A DNA stretch of 64,000 bases, from NCBI RefSeq assembly GCF_009696375.1, contig NZ_VUMD01000018.1, positions 1 to 64,000 of the forward strand, in the 5' to 3' direction. The stretch's first letter is position 1; each line of letters begins with the position of its first letter. Below the pieces are notes generated by a model. That model had not been told where the DNA came from and ran no database searches. It worked only from the letters and a program-made list of their open reading frames with translations. Positions 28,969 through 37,579 of this stretch are shown here, piece by piece. This DNA comes from Clostridium porci (GTDB lineage Bacteria; Bacillota; Clostridia; Lachnospirales; Lachnospiraceae). A program made the position numbers and the translations under genes.

Positions 28969-30357
28969 ATGAGTCAACATTTGCCGCCAGAGGTAAGAGT
29001 ACCGATCGACAGGGATAATGTATCAATCTTTAGGGATGAGGAAACATGCATCAAATGTGGCCAGTGTCGGGATGTGTGCCGGGATTACATAGGGGTGTTA
29101 GGGAGCTATGAGCTGTCAAAGACAGGAGACAGGGCAATCTGTGTTAACTGCGGACAGTGTGCCAACGTCTGTCCGGTGGAAAGCATTCGGGAGCAGCCGG
29201 AATATGGTATGGTGGCTGCTGAGGTTATGGATTCGGACAAAGTAGTGATTGTTTCTACATCCCCTTCCGTACGTGCTGCTTTAGGAGAAGAGTTTGGCAT
29301 GGACAAAGGAAGCTTCGTTCAGGGAAAGATGGTGGCTCTTCTTCGTGCCCTGGGAGTGGATTATGTGCTGGATACGAGCTTTGGGGCGGATTTGACCATT
29401 GTGGAGGAAGCTAGCGAGCTGATTGAACGTATTACAAAGGGAAATAAGCCTTTGCCACAGTTTACCAGCTGCTGTCCTGCCTGGGTAAAGTTTGCGGAGA
29501 TTTTTTATCCGGAAATACTTCCTCATATATCCACTGCCAAAAGCCCTATTGGTATGCAGGGACCTACTATTAAGACGTACTTTGCCAAGAAAATGGGCAT
29601 TGATCCGAGCAAGATTGTCAATGTAGCAGTGACTCCCTGTACGGCCAAGAAGTATGAAATTCGCAGGGAGGAGATGAGGGCGGCAGGAAAATACCTGGGA
29701 GTGGAGAATATGAGGGATATGGATTATGTAATTACCACCAGGGAGTTGGCCCAGTGGGCCAGAATGAAGAACATTGATTTTTCAGCTTTGGAGGATTCAG
29801 AATATGACAGGCTTATGGGCCAGGGTTCCGGCGCAGGGGTTATTTTTGGCAATACAGGAGGCGTGATGGAAGCAGCGCTGCGGACTGCATACGAATATAT
29901 GACCGGGGAAAAGGCTCCTGAGTCTCTTTATCAGTTAGAGCCAGTAAGAGGTATGGAAGCTGTGCGTGAAGCCAGCCTGATAGTGGGAGATATGAAGGTG
30001 AATGTAGCTGTGGTCTATGGAACAGCAAATATTCGGGGCCTTATTGAGCAGATAAAGAATCAGAAGAAGGAATATCATTTTGTGGAAGTGATGACTTGCC
30101 CGGGCGGATGCATTGGAGGAGGCGGACAGCCTAAGGATAAGGAATATGAGGGAGATGCCCTAAGAGAGAAGCGTATTCAGAGCTTGTATCAGAGAGATGA
30201 AGGTATGAAGCTGCGATCAAGCCATGAAAATGAGGAGATTAAAGCGCTTTACCGGGAGTTTTACGGAAGGCCTCTGAGCAGTTTGGCGGAGGATATGCTC
30301 CATACCTCTTATGGAGATAAGAGCAGGCAGCTGAACGGAGATTTTTCTATAATGTAG
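28969..30357 (+). CDS. [FeFe] hydrogenase, monomeric, group-B-like
   Basis: 462 residues. Two [4Fe-4S] ferredoxin clusters lie at C27-C37 (CIKCGQCRDVC) and C58-C68 (CVNCGQCANVC). The H-cluster motifs are TSCCPAW (166-172), TPCTAKKYE (222-230) and TCPGGCIGGGGQP (376-388). The second motif has Thr where the well-studied CpI-type enzymes have Met. It would reduce protons to H2 with ferredoxin during fermentation, or act as a sensor. A terminator lies upstream and a palindromic promoter precedes it; the maturases HydEFG are not nearby. Confidence 0.95.
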   Translation: MSQHLPPEVRVPIDRDNVSIFRDEETCIKCGQCRDVCRDYIGVLGSYELSKTGDRAICVNCGQCANVCPVESIREQPEYGMVAAEVMDSDKVVIVSTSPSVRAALGEEFGMDKGSFVQGKMVALLRALGVDYVLDTSFGADLTIVEEASELIERITKGNKPLPQFTSCCPAWVKFAEIFYPEILPHISTAKSPIGMQGPTIKTYFAKKMGIDPSKIVNVAVTPCTAKKYEIRREEMRAAGKYLGVENMRDMDYVITTRELAQWARMKNIDFSALEDSEYDRLMGQGSGAGVIFGNTGGVMEAALRTAYEYMTGEKAPESLYQLEPVRGMEAVREASLIVGDMKVNVAVVYGTANIRGLIEQIKNQKKEYHFVEVMTCPGGCIGGGGQPKDKEYEGDALREKRIQSLYQRDEGMKLRSSHENEEIKALYREFYGRPLSSLAEDMLHTSYGDKSRQLNGDFSIM

Positions 30358-30621
30358 TATATAACAAAGCTGGGGCAGTCCTTGTGGATAGCCCCGGTTA
30401 TCTGCGTGTGTGCCCGGCGGCGTAAGTTCTATCCGAGACAAGTCCGGAATCATTGTTTCATAGAAGATTCAAGGAGGGATGTTTCCCAAAATTATGTGGT
30501 GTTGGCAAAAAGAAGAGGCACGGCAGACAAAAGCCGATGGAATTGACGATGAGAAATAAAGTTATCATAAACATGCGTGCGGTTCATCTATGCATTACAG
30601 CGCAGGGAAGACGGTAGGTGT

Positions 30622-30670
30622 ATTTATGGCAGGAAACCAAACTTTGGCCGGGGTGGTTCCTGCCATAAAT
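30622..30670. repeat. large inverted repeat in the intergenic region
   Basis: Arms ATTTATGGCAGGAA and TTCCTGCCATAAAT pair perfectly over 14 bases, extended by ACCA/TGGT-type pairing, around a loop of about 14 bases. It lacks a long T-tract and its role is unknown. Confidence 0.6.
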
Positions 30671-30779
30671 GTTTTCTGGTATTGGAGGTATGATACCACA
30701 GGGAGCAATATAAAATCATCTGTTGTGAAATGCATCAGATAACGTTTTATTGTTTCCTTGTTTATAATAAAAAAAGATG

Positions 30780-30809
30780 ATACCAATGGTAGGATTGGTA
30801 TGTTTTTTT
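30780..30809 (+). terminator. orphan rho-independent terminator
   Basis: Arms ATACCAAT / ATTGGTAT (perfect, eight bases), loop GGTAGG, then GTTTTTTT. No gene ends just upstream, so it may end an unannotated short RNA or act as an attenuator. Confidence 0.7.
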
Positions 30810-30852
30810 CTATGGGATTACGGCGTGTATTGGACGGTAATTGTGCAGAATG

Positions 30853-30880
30853 TAGACAAATAATAGAAAAATTTGATAAT
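30853..30880 (+). promoter_or_regulatory. probable promoter of the PTS operon
   Basis: TAGACA, 16-base spacer, GATAAT, about 55 bases before the IIB start. It follows the orphan terminator. Confidence 0.5.
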
Positions 30881-30936
30881 ATATGGTTAAAGAAACTAGA
30901 ACAGGCTCTGGAACAGTAGGGAAAGGGGAGAGGAAA

Positions 30937-31413
30937 ATGTCAGAACCTAATATTTTAATGACGAGGATTGATAATCGCTTGGTTCACGGACAGGTAGGGG
31001 TGACGTGGACAAAGACGTTAGGCGCAAACCTGATTGTCGTAGCAGATGATGGAGTAGCAGAAGATCCGCTCCAACAGCAGCTCATGCAGGTAACAGCAGA
31101 GAGCTCTGGCGTAGGAATACGTTTTTTTTCAATTCAGAAAACAATCGAAGTGATTCACAAAGCGTCCTCAAAACAAAAAATATTTATCGTCTGTAGGACG
31201 CCGAAGTCAGTGAGAAGGCTGTTGGAGGGAAATGTGCCAATTCAAGAGGTAAATGTAGGAAACATGCATTTTGAAAAAGGGAAACGTCAGATAAGCAAAA
31301 AGGTTTATGTAGATGACAAAGATATGGACGATCTGCTGGCTATTCAAAAGGCGGGAGTTAATATATACATACAGGATGTGCCGGGAGACGTCAAGGAAGC
31401 AATTAAAGAATAA
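30937..31413 (+). CDS. PTS mannose-family IIB component
   Basis: 158 residues; phosphohistidine H17 in IDNRLVHGQVGVTW, the IIB signature of the mannose/fructose/sorbose family. It takes phosphate from IIA and passes it to the sugar during transport. ATG follows GGGGAGAGGAAA; an upstream in-frame start would add 18 residues that do not fit the family. First gene of the operon. Confidence 0.96.
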   Translation: MSEPNILMTRIDNRLVHGQVGVTWTKTLGANLIVVADDGVAEDPLQQQLMQVTAESSGVGIRFFSIQKTIEVIHKASSKQKIFIVCRTPKSVRRLLEGNVPIQEVNVGNMHFEKGKRQISKKVYVDDKDMDDLLAIQKAGVNIYIQDVPGDVKEAIKE

Positions 31414-31425
31414 GGGGAGAAGAGT

Positions 31426-32223
31426 ATGGAAATTACATTAGTACAAGGATTAGGAATGGCCTGTATGGCCGTTATCGTAGGACTCGATTTCTGGCTGGAA
31501 GGGTTCTTTATCTTTAGGCCGATTATTGTAAGTACACTGACCGGATTGATTTTAGGAGATCTTCAGTTGGGGCTTTTAACAGGTGGTATTACAGAGCTGG
31601 CATTTGCAGGGCTGACTCCCGCAGGAGGCACACAGCCTCCGAATCCGGTTTTAGCCGGTATTATGACCACTGTAATTGCCTACACAACCAAGACAGAGGC
31701 CACAGCCTCTATGGCCCTGGCTCTGCCATTTAGTTTTCTGATGCAGTATGTAATATTGTTCTTCTATTCCAGCTTTTCTTTGTTTATGAAAGGAGCTGAC
31801 GCGGCAGCGGCAAAGGCCGACGTAAAAGGTCTTGTGAAAATAAATGTGATTTGTTCGGCTATTGTGGCAATTACCTATGGTATCGTAGTGTTTGCCTGTG
31901 CCTATGTTGCCCAGGGAGCAATGAAGGCGTTAGTGGAATCCATGCCAGAATGGCTGACACATGGCTTTGAGGTAGCTGGAGGCATCCTTCCGGCAGTTGG
32001 CTTTGGAATGCTCCTCAAGGTAATGCTGAAAGCGGAGTTTGTTCCATACCTGCTGATTGGGTTTGTAATCGCCAGCTTCCTGCAGTTTTCCAATCTGTTA
32101 CCAATTGCACTGGTGGGAGCTGCGCTGGGAATTTTGGCCTACAACGCAGATAAGGATAAAGCAAGGATCATGAAGCTCATGAAAGCATCAGGCTCAGAGG
32201 AGGATGAAGAGGATGGAATCTAA
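31426..32223 (+). CDS. PTS mannose-family IIC component
   Basis: 265 residues, seven to eight membrane helices, with DLQLGLLTGGITELAFAGLTPAGGTQPPNPVLAGIM, the conserved IIC motif. It forms the sugar path with IID. The end overlaps iid. A short acidic tail (GSEEDEEDGI) arises partly from that overlap. Confidence 0.97.
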   Translation: MEITLVQGLGMACMAVIVGLDFWLEGFFIFRPIIVSTLTGLILGDLQLGLLTGGITELAFAGLTPAGGTQPPNPVLAGIMTTVIAYTTKTEATASMALALPFSFLMQYVILFFYSSFSLFMKGADAAAAKADVKGLVKINVICSAIVAITYGIVVFACAYVAQGAMKALVESMPEWLTHGFEVAGGILPAVGFGMLLKVMLKAEFVPYLLIGFVIASFLQFSNLLPIALVGAALGILAYNADKDKARIMKLMKASGSEEDEEDGI

Positions 32224-33016
32224 AGGCGGTAAAGTTTTGACCAAAGGGGATATTACGAAATTGGGGTTTATGTCCAGCTTCCTGCAGGCGGGATTTAATT
32301 ATGAGAGAATGCAGGCCTCTGGATTTACATTGGCCCAGTTGCCGGCTCTAAAAAAGATCTATAAGGAAGATCAAGAGGGGCTGGCGGCAGCGATGACTGA
32401 TAATTTGGAATTTATTAATACGCATCCAAACCTGGTTGGTTTTTTAATGGGGCTTCTTATATCCCTGGAGGAGGCAAAAGAGAATCGGGCGACAATTAAG
32501 GGCCTTAAGGTGGCTCTGTTCGGCCCGCTGGCTGGTATTGGAGATGCAATCTTCTGGTTTACCTTTTTGCCAATTATTGCAGGGATCAGCGCCTCCCTGG
32601 CAATGGCAGGTAATGCATTAGGCCCTATCTTGTTCTTTACGTTTTATCTGGCTGTGTTTTTTCTTCGTATTTTTTGGACGCATTTGGGTTATAACCTGGG
32701 AACAAAGGCGATCTCTGTTATCAAAGATCAGTCAGAGGTAATCGGAAAGGCAGCCACCGTATTGGGGATTACTGTAATGGGAGGACTAATTGCCTCCTAC
32801 GTTAAAATCCATGTTATTACAGAGATTGTAGTAAATGAGGCTAAAACGGTTAATATACAAACGGATTTCTTCGATATGATATTTCCAAATCTCCTTTCCA
32901 TTGGATATGTATTTTTAATGTTCTTCTTCTTAAAGAAAAAAAGAGTAAGTCCGGTTGTACTAATTGTGTTTACATTTATCCTGTCAATTATATTGTCATT
33001 CCTTGGGATCTTATAG
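32213..33016 (+). CDS. PTS mannose-family IID component
   Basis: 267 residues. N-terminal SSFLQAGFNYERMQASGF and ETNPNL-like LEFINTHPNLVGFLMGL are typical of IID, and the C-terminal two-thirds is hydrophobic with LFGPLAGIGDAIFW. The ATG at 32213 follows GAGGAGG by nine bases; an ATG at 32204 directly abuts that site and is less likely. Confidence 0.96.
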   Translation: MESKGGKVLTKGDITKLGFMSSFLQAGFNYERMQASGFTLAQLPALKKIYKEDQEGLAAAMTDNLEFINTHPNLVGFLMGLLISLEEAKENRATIKGLKVALFGPLAGIGDAIFWFTFLPIIAGISASLAMAGNALGPILFFTFYLAVFFLRIFWTHLGYNLGTKAISVIKDQSEVIGKAATVLGITVMGGLIASYVKIHVITEIVVNEAKTVNIQTDFFDMIFPNLLSIGYVFLMFFFLKKKRVSPVVLIVFTFILSIILSFLGIL

Positions 33017-33031
33017 GAAGGGAACCGCGCA

Positions 33032-33913
33032 ATGAAATTATTTGTCAGCGATCTGGACGGGACGTTGCTGAACGGGGCGTTTCAGATCAGTGATGCCAAC
33101 AGAGAGGCCATTGAACTGATAAGCAAATATAATATCCAGTTTGTAGTGGCTACAGGCAGAATTTACCATGACGCCGCAATGATCTTCCAGAAGTATGGAG
33201 TGTCACCTTATATCATTGCCAGTAATGGAGCATGCATCTTTGATGATAAGGGAAGCCAGATATTCGGGTGCTGTATTCCTTATGCTGAATTAAAGAAAAT
33301 CATAGCATATCTGGAGAAAATCCAGGTATGCTATGGAGTTGGCAACAGCAGATACTACATAGCTCCGCTTAAATGGGAGCAGATGCTGGATCAGGAAGCA
33401 AAGCGGCTAAAGGCGATGGGACAAGGCATTGCAGAAGAAACGCTCCGGTTTGCCAAGATGGAAATGTTGACCCAAAATGGGTTTAAGGTTATGGATATTG
33501 TGGACGAGATAAAGAGAGGCCCCATAGACTGCTATAGTATATCAGTTGTTACCTATGATCAGGAAGCGATACAAAAGATTATAAAGTATGTAGAGCAATT
33601 TGAAACAATGGCAGTCACTCCTTCGGGCTCTCATACAATGGAAATTATGAGTAAAGAGGGGACAAAAGGAAATGCCCTCAGATACTTGGCAGACCGATTG
33701 GATGTAAAGCCTGTGGATATAGCGGCGATTGGAAATAGCTTTAACGATCTTTCCATGCTCCAATATGCAAAGATATCCATTGCCATGGGAAATGCAGAGG
33801 ATGAAGTAAAAGCCGCCTGCAGGCTGTGTACAACAGACTGCTCTGAAGATGGCTTTGCAGCTGCTGTGACGGATTTAATAAATAAAATAGGTAGGAGGAG
33901 ATCACTGCTATGA
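33032..33913 (+). CDS. HAD-superfamily phosphatase in the PTS operon
   Basis: 293 residues of the Cof/HAD-IIB type: FVSDLDGTLLNG (motif I), FVVATGRIYH (motif II), ALRYLADRLD (motif III area), AIGNSFNDLSML (motif IV). Probably a sugar-phosphate phosphatase; position between the permease and AgaS implies action on, or relief of toxicity from, an intermediate of this pathway. The stop overlaps agaS in ATGA. Confidence 0.9.
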   Translation: MKLFVSDLDGTLLNGAFQISDANREAIELISKYNIQFVVATGRIYHDAAMIFQKYGVSPYIIASNGACIFDDKGSQIFGCCIPYAELKKIIAYLEKIQVCYGVGNSRYYIAPLKWEQMLDQEAKRLKAMGQGIAEETLRFAKMEMLTQNGFKVMDIVDEIKRGPIDCYSISVVTYDQEAIQKIIKYVEQFETMAVTPSGSHTMEIMSKEGTKGNALRYLADRLDVKPVDIAAIGNSFNDLSMLQYAKISIAMGNAEDEVKAACRLCTTDCSEDGFAAAVTDLINKIGRRRSLL

Positions 33914-35079
33914 TATTAGGATATGAGGAAGAAAAATGGAAGAAGTTGGGAGGTGAATTTACTGCCAGGGAGATAATGCAGCAGCCGGAGGTATGGCTTA
34001 AAACCTATGAGCTGGTAAAAGCGCTGGAGCCACAGATTAAGGCGTTTCATACTCAATATATTCAAGAAGGCTCAAGAATCATTTTCGCCGGAGCGGGCTC
34101 CTCTGATTATATAGGAACGATTATCAGTCATACGATCGGTAAAAAGCTGAAAGCTCAGGTTATGGCGGTTGCCACAACGGATATTGTATCAAATCCGGAG
34201 GATTGTATTGACAGAGATCAAAAAACAGTTCTGGTTTCCTTTGCCCGTTCTGGCAATAGTCCAGAGAGCGTCGGAGCCTTCCGGCTGCTTCAAAAGCATT
34301 TGAAGGATATACGGCATGTTGTAATTACCTGCAATAAGGATGGAAACCTGGCTCAAATAGCCCGGAAGGATAAGGACAATTTCGTGCTTGTTTTGCCGGA
34401 GGAGACAAATGACATAGGCTTTGCTATGACTAGCTCCTTTTCCAGTATGCTGCTGGCAGCTCTTTTATTTTTTGATATTCGCCATATCGATCAGAATAAA
34501 ACATATGTAGAAGCTATTTCCAGAGAAGGGAAGCTTATTTTAGATACCAGGTGGAAGCAGGTAAAGGCGCTGCTTACAGAAAATGTTGAAAGAGTCATCT
34601 ATCTGGGTTCAGGCTGTCTGAGAGGCCTGGCAAAAGAACTGGCGCTAAAAAATATGGAACTGACGAATGGAGCTATACCAGCTATGCATGAATCAATTCT
34701 GGGATTTCGTCATGGCCCAAAGACCTTTATGAATAACCACGCGCTGGTTTTAGTTCTCGCTTCAACAGATCCATACGTAAATCAATATGAAAAGGATTTG
34801 ATTGACGAGATAGTCCGTGACAGCGGAAGCCATAAGCTGGCAGTTTTCAGAGGCAATCAAGCTGATTATCACGAGCCTCAGTGCGTGCAGCTGACAGTAG
34901 AAACCGAAGCTGTGCCGGAAGCTTACATGCTTTTTGGGTATCTTCTGTATGGGCAGATTCTGGCTTTATTCAATTCTGTTCGTATGGGGGTGACTCCAGA
35001 TAACCCCTGTCCAGGAGGAAGTGTGAACCGTGTTGTGAAGGGCGTTATTTTACATGATGAATGTTATACTGGCCGTTAA
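33910..35079 (+). CDS. agaS: AgaS-type SIS-domain ketose/aldose isomerase-deaminase
   Basis: 389 residues with tandem SIS domains. AGAGSSDYIGTII starts the first; the second has GSGCLRGLAKELALKNMELTNG. The string ESILGFRHGPKTF is the mark of AgaS (galactosamine-6-phosphate deaminase/isomerase, giving tagatose 6-phosphate). Together with the aldolase it points to a tagatose route. The substrate inference depends on family only. Confidence 0.87.
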   Translation: MILGYEEEKWKKLGGEFTAREIMQQPEVWLKTYELVKALEPQIKAFHTQYIQEGSRIIFAGAGSSDYIGTIISHTIGKKLKAQVMAVATTDIVSNPEDCIDRDQKTVLVSFARSGNSPESVGAFRLLQKHLKDIRHVVITCNKDGNLAQIARKDKDNFVLVLPEETNDIGFAMTSSFSSMLLAALLFFDIRHIDQNKTYVEAISREGKLILDTRWKQVKALLTENVERVIYLGSGCLRGLAKELALKNMELTNGAIPAMHESILGFRHGPKTFMNNHALVLVLASTDPYVNQYEKDLIDEIVRDSGSHKLAVFRGNQADYHEPQCVQLTVETEAVPEAYMLFGYLLYGQILALFNSVRMGVTPDNPCPGGSVNRVVKGVILHDECYTGR

Positions 35080-35092
35080 GGGGGAGCAAGCT

Positions 35093-35524
35093 ATGGTAGG
35101 AATGATTATAACGGGGCATGGAAACTTTGCCTCTGGGCTGTTATCAGCGCTGAAGCTGCTTTTGGGGGAGCCGCCCCTTGTATGGGCTGTGGATTTTTCT
35201 GAAGACCAAAGTACCGATGAGTTAAAGGAAAATTTGTTAAAGGCTGTGAGCCATTCCGAAGAGTCTATTTTGATTCTGGCAGATATTAAAGGAGGCTCTC
35301 CCTATAATCAGTCTGTGCTCATAAAATCCGAACTAACTAAAAGAAACATAGAGGTAGTGTCTGGAACCAACCTTCCAATGCTGATTTTGGGAGCTTTGGA
35401 GCGAAAAGATAAGACCGTAGAAGAAGTAGCAAAGCAGGTGCTTGTTAATGGAAAAGCAGGCATTGACCAGTTTATATTGAAAACGAATTTACAAACAATA
35501 TCTGATAGGGATGACGGGATATAG
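35093..35524 (+). CDS. PTS mannose-family IIA component
   Basis: 143 residues, usual length for a free-standing IIA. The phosphohistidine is H9 in IITGHGNFASGLLSAL, and ILADIKGGSPYNQS marks the family. ATG follows GGGGGAG with correct spacing; a longer reading from 35054 is inside agaS. The separate gene completes a full IIA/B/C/D set. The 3' end precedes the aldolase start by 19 bases. Confidence 0.96.
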   Translation: MVGMIITGHGNFASGLLSALKLLLGEPPLVWAVDFSEDQSTDELKENLLKAVSHSEESILILADIKGGSPYNQSVLIKSELTKRNIEVVSGTNLPMLILGALERKDKTVEEVAKQVLVNGKAGIDQFILKTNLQTISDRDDGI

Positions 35525-35543
35525 AGAGCGAGGGGAGATCAGT

Positions 35544-36392
35544 ATGCCATTATGCACGACAAAGGAAATGCTGCGTAAGGCGCAGTCGGGAGGCTATGCG
35601 GTCGGAGCATTTAACGTAGAAAATTTAGAAATGATGCAGGCGGTTATTCTGGCAGCCAGAAGGGCGAAGGCACCGGTTATTTTGCAGACAACGCCATCTA
35701 CTGTTAGATACGCTTCTCTGGAAAGCTTTTTCGCTATGGCAGAGGCGCAGGCAAGAGAGGAAGAGATTCCCATTGCAATTCATCTGGATCACGGAAACAG
35801 CTTTGAACTTGCGATGCAGGCGTTTCGATGTGGATATACCTCCATTATGATTGATGGCTCTCATGAAGCCTTTAATAATAATATTGCGTTGACCAAGGCT
35901 GTGGTGGCCGCCTGCAGCGCAGCCGATATACCTGTTGAGGCAGAGCTTGGTATGGTGGGAGGAAAGGAGGATGATCTGGAAGGGGATGGCGGAGGCTATA
36001 CCGAACCAGATAAGGCTGCCTATTTTATTGAACAGACAAAGGCGGCTTCCCTTGCAGTGGCAATCGGAACTGCCCACGGCGTTTACACCTCAGTTCCAAG
36101 GCTGGATTTAAAGCGGCTGGAAGAAATCAAAGCGGCGGTAGACGTGCCGCTGGTTCTTCACGGTGCGTCAGGGCTCTCAGATGGCTCCATTAAGGAAAGC
36201 ATAAAAAGAGGAATCTGTAAAGTGAATTTTGCAACTGAACTGAGAATCGCATATAGCGATGGAATAAAGAATGCCTTAAAACAGGGGCCTGATGTGTTTG
36301 ATCCCAAGAAATATAACGAAGAAGGCCGTCGGCGTGTTCAGGATTTAGTGTTAAACCGAATGGAAGTGTTAGGATGCTTAGGAAAGGCATAA
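35544..36392 (+). CDS. class II ketose-bisphosphate aldolase (tagatose/fructose type)
   Basis: 282 residues. Zinc-binding histidines are seen in AIHLDHGNSF, AIGTAHGVY and VLHGASGLSDG. Related to KbaY/GatY and FbaA. Beside AgaS the likely substrate is tagatose 1,6-bisphosphate, cleaved to glyceraldehyde 3-phosphate and dihydroxyacetone phosphate. The ATG follows GAGGGGAGATCAGT. No tagatose-6-phosphate kinase is in the operon. A strong terminator follows. Confidence 0.92.
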   Translation: MPLCTTKEMLRKAQSGGYAVGAFNVENLEMMQAVILAARRAKAPVILQTTPSTVRYASLESFFAMAEAQAREEEIPIAIHLDHGNSFELAMQAFRCGYTSIMIDGSHEAFNNNIALTKAVVAACSAADIPVEAELGMVGGKEDDLEGDGGGYTEPDKAAYFIEQTKAASLAVAIGTAHGVYTSVPRLDLKRLEEIKAAVDVPLVLHGASGLSDGSIKESIKRGICKVNFATELRIAYSDGIKNALKQGPDVFDPKKYNEEGRRRVQDLVLNRMEVLGCLGKA

Positions 36393-36424
36393 TTTCATTT
36401 TCTAAAGGGAGTCCTTCTAAAACG

Positions 36425-36476
36425 AAAAGCAGAATTTCCAAGTGGTTTTTATGGCTGCTTGGAAATCCTGCTTTTT
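36425..36476 (+). terminator. terminator of the PTS operon
   Basis: Arms AAAGCAG-ATTTCCAAG and CTTGGAAAT-CTGCTTTTT with a single bulged mismatch, around a loop of about 14 bases, followed by T-rich sequence. Confidence 0.85.
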
Positions 36477-36557
36477 GTGCGGATGTTTGTGAAGCTCTGT
36501 TTGACGGCAGCCTGTGCTGATTTTAATAGCTATCATTTTTTTGGTTGGGATATGGGT

Positions 36558-36568
36558 GGGGGGGGGGG
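36558..36568. repeat. run of 11 G next to the gntR stop
   Basis: Eleven consecutive G on the plus strand (C on the coding strand) lie just after the GntR stop codon. Such tracts can vary in length, but here it is outside the reading frame. Confidence 0.7.
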
Positions 36569-36571
36569 TGG

Positions 36572-37300
36572 CTATGGATTAGAAGGGGAGTTATTGCGGA
36601 AAGCTACTTTAAATATATATTTGTCCCCCCTTACGGTAGACTTTGTGTATTCGATAATTAAATCATCCTCATAGCTGAAACGCTCCAGGAGGATGCAGGG
36701 AGTGGAAGAAGAAATTTGCAGGAGCTCCTGCTCCATGCTGTTGGCTAAAACAGGACGGAATGTCTCAGTGGCATATTCCACCTGAAAGTCATACTTATCA
36801 CGTAAATAAGCGTAGAGAGAGCCCTGCTCCAGCTGAGCTGTGTTAATTTTTATAAAACGGCTCTTAGGGAGATAGGTGGTCTCAATCATGAGTGGATAAT
36901 CTTTTGCTGAACGAAGACGAACGATTTTGTGAAACACTGAATGGACCGGATAGCGCAGCTTGGCAGCCAGGGATTTGTCCAATGTAATCAATTCATAGCC
37001 TACGATGTCATTGCGTATCAGGATATTGCTGTTTTTTAATTCATCGGTAAATGAATAAAATTTAGTCAGAGGCTGTTCAAATATCTGAGGCTTTACGAAG
37101 GTGCCATTTCCATGTATGGTAAAAATATATCCCTCTTCTTTTAGCATATTCAGCGCCTGCCGTATGGTAGAGCGGCTTACATGGTATTTGTCACACAGCC
37201 ATCGCTCTGCCGGAAGGTGGGAATTTTCAGGGTATTCACCTGATTTGATCGAATCTAATATATTCTGATAAACAAGTTTATACAAAGCAGTATCTGACAT
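36572..37300 (-). CDS. GntR-family regulator, HutC/UTRA type
   Basis: 242 residues: N-terminal winged helix (YKLVYQNILDSIKSGEYPENSHLPAERWLCDKYHVSRSTIRQALNMLKEEGYI) then a UTRA ligand domain (PVHSVFHKIVRLRSAKDYPLMIETTYLP, ILLERFSYEDDLIIEYTKSTVRGDKY). Convergent with the PTS operon, so it most likely represses or activates it by sensing a sugar phosphate. ATG at 37298-37300 follows AAAAGGAAAC; a more upstream start (37333) is possible. Confidence 0.92.
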   Translation of the reverse strand: MSDTALYKLVYQNILDSIKSGEYPENSHLPAERWLCDKYHVSRSTIRQALNMLKEEGYIFTIHGNGTFVKPQIFEQPLTKFYSFTDELKNSNILIRNDIVGYELITLDKSLAAKLRYPVHSVFHKIVRLRSAKDYPLMIETTYLPKSRFIKINTAQLEQGSLYAYLRDKYDFQVEYATETFRPVLANSMEQELLQISSSTPCILLERFSYEDDLIIEYTKSTVRGDKYIFKVAFRNNSPSNP

Positions 37301-37518
37301 AATCGTTGTTTCCTTTTCAAAGTTATTAGTCATATTCAATAAAAACATCTGTAAATATTTTATTATACTAGACAATATATTGCAAGATATTTATATTTTT
37401 TAAACGATATTTTTTTACAAGATTCTGAAAGCATTTTTCCATGAATCCTTGTGACTTTGATATTAATCTGCTGGGATAAGAAAACGCTGGGTGAAAGTAA
37501 GAAAGTTTGGCATGTTGC

Positions 37519-37547
37519 TTCAAAATTGAGATAAAGTGTGCTATGAT
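37519..37547 (+). promoter_or_regulatory. promoter of the secreted repeat protein
   Basis: TTCAAA, 17-base spacer, TATGAT, about 33 bases before the start codon. Confidence 0.5.
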
Positions 37548-37579
37548 GGAGGCATAACCATGGGAGAAGGAGAATTCTT

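Larger units (their letters stand above)
30358..30852. other. long non-coding region before the PTS operon
   Basis: About 500 bases with no convincing gene. It contains a large dyad (30622-30670), an orphan terminator (30780-30809), and a GGGGC/GCCCC stem just after the hydrogenase stop (about 30370-30397, no T-tract). A small RNA or a transcribed leader is possible. Confidence 0.45.

Noticed and set aside
30735-30755. Catabolite-control (cre) site before the PTS operon
   Set aside because: Only ten of fourteen positions agree with the consensus, and it lies ahead of the terminator.
30595-30786. 63-residue minus-strand ORF
   Set aside because: It crosses a dyad and a terminator and has no ribosome binding site or family.
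3757-37375. TAGACAA near the AraC, PTS and GntR starts taken as a shared operator
   Set aside because: All three are in or near the -35 position of a promoter, where TAGACA is simply a -35 variant.
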